From Ricinus communis (Eukaryota; Streptophyta; Magnoliopsida; Malpighiales; Euphorbiaceae), in assembly GCF_019578655.1 (NCBI RefSeq), contig NC_063257.1:17298001-17362000 (forward strand): a stretch of DNA of 64,000 nt, in the 5' to 3' direction. The notes under the pieces were generated by a model. The model worked only from the letters and a program-made list of their open reading frames with translations, did no database searches and was not told the DNA's origin. Positions 61,901-64,000 of the stretch are shown piece by piece. Numbering within the stretch: the first letter of the stretch is position 1; every line of letters starts with the position of its first letter. The translations under genes and the position numbers were made by a program.

Positions 61901-64000
61901 CCCGCAAGAGGGCTATATTTGTAAAAATTATAAAATAATCCTAATAGAAGAGTTTATTTATAAATATGAGAAAAAAAATCCTTGCAAGAGGACTATAATT
62001 GTAAACATAAGAAGAAAACCTTATAAGACTAGTATATTTGTAACTATGGGAATACAAACCCGTAAAAGGGGTATATTTGTAAATATGAGAAAACCACTAT
62101 GTAAGAGGGTATATTTGTGAGTATGAGAAAGCAACCCCGTAAGAGGGCAATATTTTTGAGTATGAAAAAACAACACCGTCGGATTGGTAAATTTATAAAT
62201 ATGAGAAAATAATCCCGTAAGAGGGATATATTATGAATATAAGGAAAAGAAACCCCTTAAGAGTTGTGAAAAGAAAACCCCTACAAGAGGGCCATATTTG
62301 TAAGTATAAGAAAACAACCCGTCGAAATGGTATATTTATGAAAATGAGAAAGTAACCCCGTAAGAGGGGCCATATTTGTGAATATAAGAAAATAACCCCG
62401 TCGAAGTGGTATATTTTTAAATATGATAAAACAATCTAGTAAGAGGGGCATATTGTGAATATGAGAAAGCATCCCCGTTGGAGGGGTATGTTTGTAAATA
62501 TGAGAAAAAATGTCCAAAAGAAGGGTATATTTATGATTATAAGGAAACAACCCCGTAAGAGAGGTTTATTTATAAGTATGAGAAAACATCCCAACATGAG
62601 GGATATAATTCTGAATGTGAGAAAACATCCATGTAAGATGTATAAATTTGTAACTATTAGAAGACACCCCACAATTGATATATTTGTGATAATAAGAAAA
62701 CAACCCCGTAAGAGGGATATATTTGTGAATAGAAGGAAATAACCCCATAAGAGGCATATATTTGTAAGTATGGAAAAACAACTTCGTAGGAGAAAATATT
62801 CCCATAAGATGGGTGTCTTTGTGATTAGGAGAAAGCAAACCACGCAAGAGTAGTATATTTGTGAGTATGAGAAAATAACTCATTGGATAGGTATATTTTT
62901 AAAAATGAGAAAAGAACCTCGTAAGAGGGGTATATATGTGAGTATGAGAAACTATTCCAGCAGGACGAATATAATTCTGAATATGAGGAAACAATCCCGT
63001 AAAAGGGGTGTATTTGTAACTATGAGAAAAAATTTCTATAAGCGGGGTATATTTGGGAGTATGAGAAAAGAACCCTATAAGAGGGATATATTTCTAAGTA
63101 TGAAAAAATAATCCCGTTGGAGGAGTATATTTTTAACTATGAGCAAATAACCTCGTAAGAGTTGTATATTTGTGAGTATGAGAAAATATCCCAACGGGAG
63201 GGATATAATTGTAAATATGAGAAAATATTCCATAAAAGGGTATATTTTTAAAAATGAGAAAACAACCCCGTAAGAAGAGTATATTTATAAAAACGAGAAA
63301 ACAATCCCGTAAGAGCGGTATATTTGTGAGAATGAAAGCAAAACCCCATAGGAGGACTTTATTTGTAAGTATGAGAAAACAACCCCGTTAGAGGGGTGTA
63401 CTTGTAAACAAGAGAAAACAATCTCGTAAGAAAAGTTTTTTTATGAATATAAAAAATAATCTCGTTAGAAGGGTATATTTATGGTTGTGAGAAAATAATC
63501 CCTAAGAGATGTATATCTATGAGTATGAGAAAACAACCTTGTTGAATGGTTATATTTGAAAATATAATCCCGTAAAAGGGGTATATTTGTGAGTTTAAGA
63601 AAACATATCAATAGGAGAGGTATAATTGTAGGTATGTGAAAAAATAACACCGTTAAAGAGGTATATTTTTGAAATTATAAGAAAAAACCCATAAAAGGTG
63701 TATAATTATGAAAATGAGAAAACAAATCTGTATGACGGGTTTATTTGTGAATATGAGAGAACCACCCCGTAAGAGGAATATTTTTGTCACTATGAGAAAA
63801 AACCTCGTCATAAGGGTATATTTGTAAAAATGAGAAAACAATCCCAGTAGAAGAGTACTTGTAAATATGAGAAAAAATCCATGCAAGAGGACTATTATTG
63901 TAAACATAAGAAAACAACCATGTAAGTTTAGTATATTTGTAACTATGGCAATACAACCCCATGAAAGGAGTATATTTGTAAATATGAGAAAACCACTTTA
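55990..64000 (+). repeat. 39-bp satellite array 2 (about 200 units, continues past window)
   Basis: Same unit and orientation as array 1. Up to about 58,800 the variants resemble array 1 (AAATATTAG, TCAATATAAG). From about 58,850 a second variant set dominates (AAATATGAGAAAAC, GTAACTATGGGAATACAA, TATCAATAGGAGGGG). In that part, marker variants recur 1242-1243 bp apart (60551 to 61793; 60429 to 61671; 60797 to 62040) and then about 1.90-1.94 kb on, showing a higher-order repeat of about 32 units. Minus-strand frames of up to 228 codons (57953-58639) are by-products of the 39-bp period. Confidence 0.95.

Noticed and set aside
56096..63962. Many minus-strand open frames in array 2
   Set aside because: Same reason; frames drift with insertions and deletions between units and lack any non-repeat domain.
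24968..64000. Claim that this is the centromeric satellite
   Set aside because: Sequence alone cannot show CENH3 occupancy, and the unit is much shorter than typical centromeric repeats.

Overview
This window is plant nuclear DNA, most likely from a dicot, and almost wholly repetitive. I see no host gene, no rRNA or functional tRNA gene and no CRISPR array. The type of organism is inferred from the element families: Tat/Ogre-like and Athila-like Ty3/gypsy elements, SIRE/Maximus-like and other Ty1/copia elements, hAT-like and Mutator-like non-autonomous DNA transposons, solo LTRs with 5-bp target-site duplications, and a large tandem satellite. It reads like heterochromatin, such as a pericentromere or knob. 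I cannot name a species.

Layout. 1-9920: a minus-strand Tat/Ogre-like element (family A) with a 3' LTR, a broken gag, a primer-binding site and a 5' LTR. A family-B LTR (2359 onward) has inserted in its interior and an Athila-like solo LTR (6540-7964, TSD TGTAT) in its 5' LTR. 9921-19821: a minus-strand SIRE-like copia element. Its gag (about 13810-18070) is split by a copia LTR (family D), a Mutator-like MITE with 9-bp TSD and a hAT-like insertion with an exact 8-bp TSD; a further D solo LTR lies at 11366-12540. 19986-24455: a family-A LTR fragment, a copia gag scrap, and the 5' LTR, primer-binding site and leader of another Tat/Ogre-like element (family F). About 24456-24967: an Athila-like LTR fragment.

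24968-29017 and 55990-64000 (running off the window) are two arrays of the same 39-bp satellite in the same orientation. Each unit carries a short inverted repeat, and the right array has a higher-order repeat of about 1242 bp. Three of the array edges abut Athila-like LTR sequence. 29018-33024 and 51868-55989 are two minus-strand copies of an Athila-like deletion derivative in which gag is joined directly to the 3' ORF with no protease, RT or integrase; about 3.1 kb is shared at a constant offset near 21,962 bp.

33025-47984 is a head-to-head pair of degenerate copia elements forming an inverted repeat of about 4 kb per arm around a 188-bp spacer. The right arm is interrupted by a 2.2-kb solo LTR (family A, TSD CTTAT), a 2.9-kb solo LTR (family B, TSD AGAAC) and a family-D LTR. 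47985-51867 holds an LTR-A fragment and the 3' end of a plus-strand Athila-like element.

I recognise no intact protein and no reverse transcriptase or integrase. The interest lies in the stratigraphy of insertions, the palindromic copia locus and the structured satellite. Identity and similarity statements are by eye, not from alignments.
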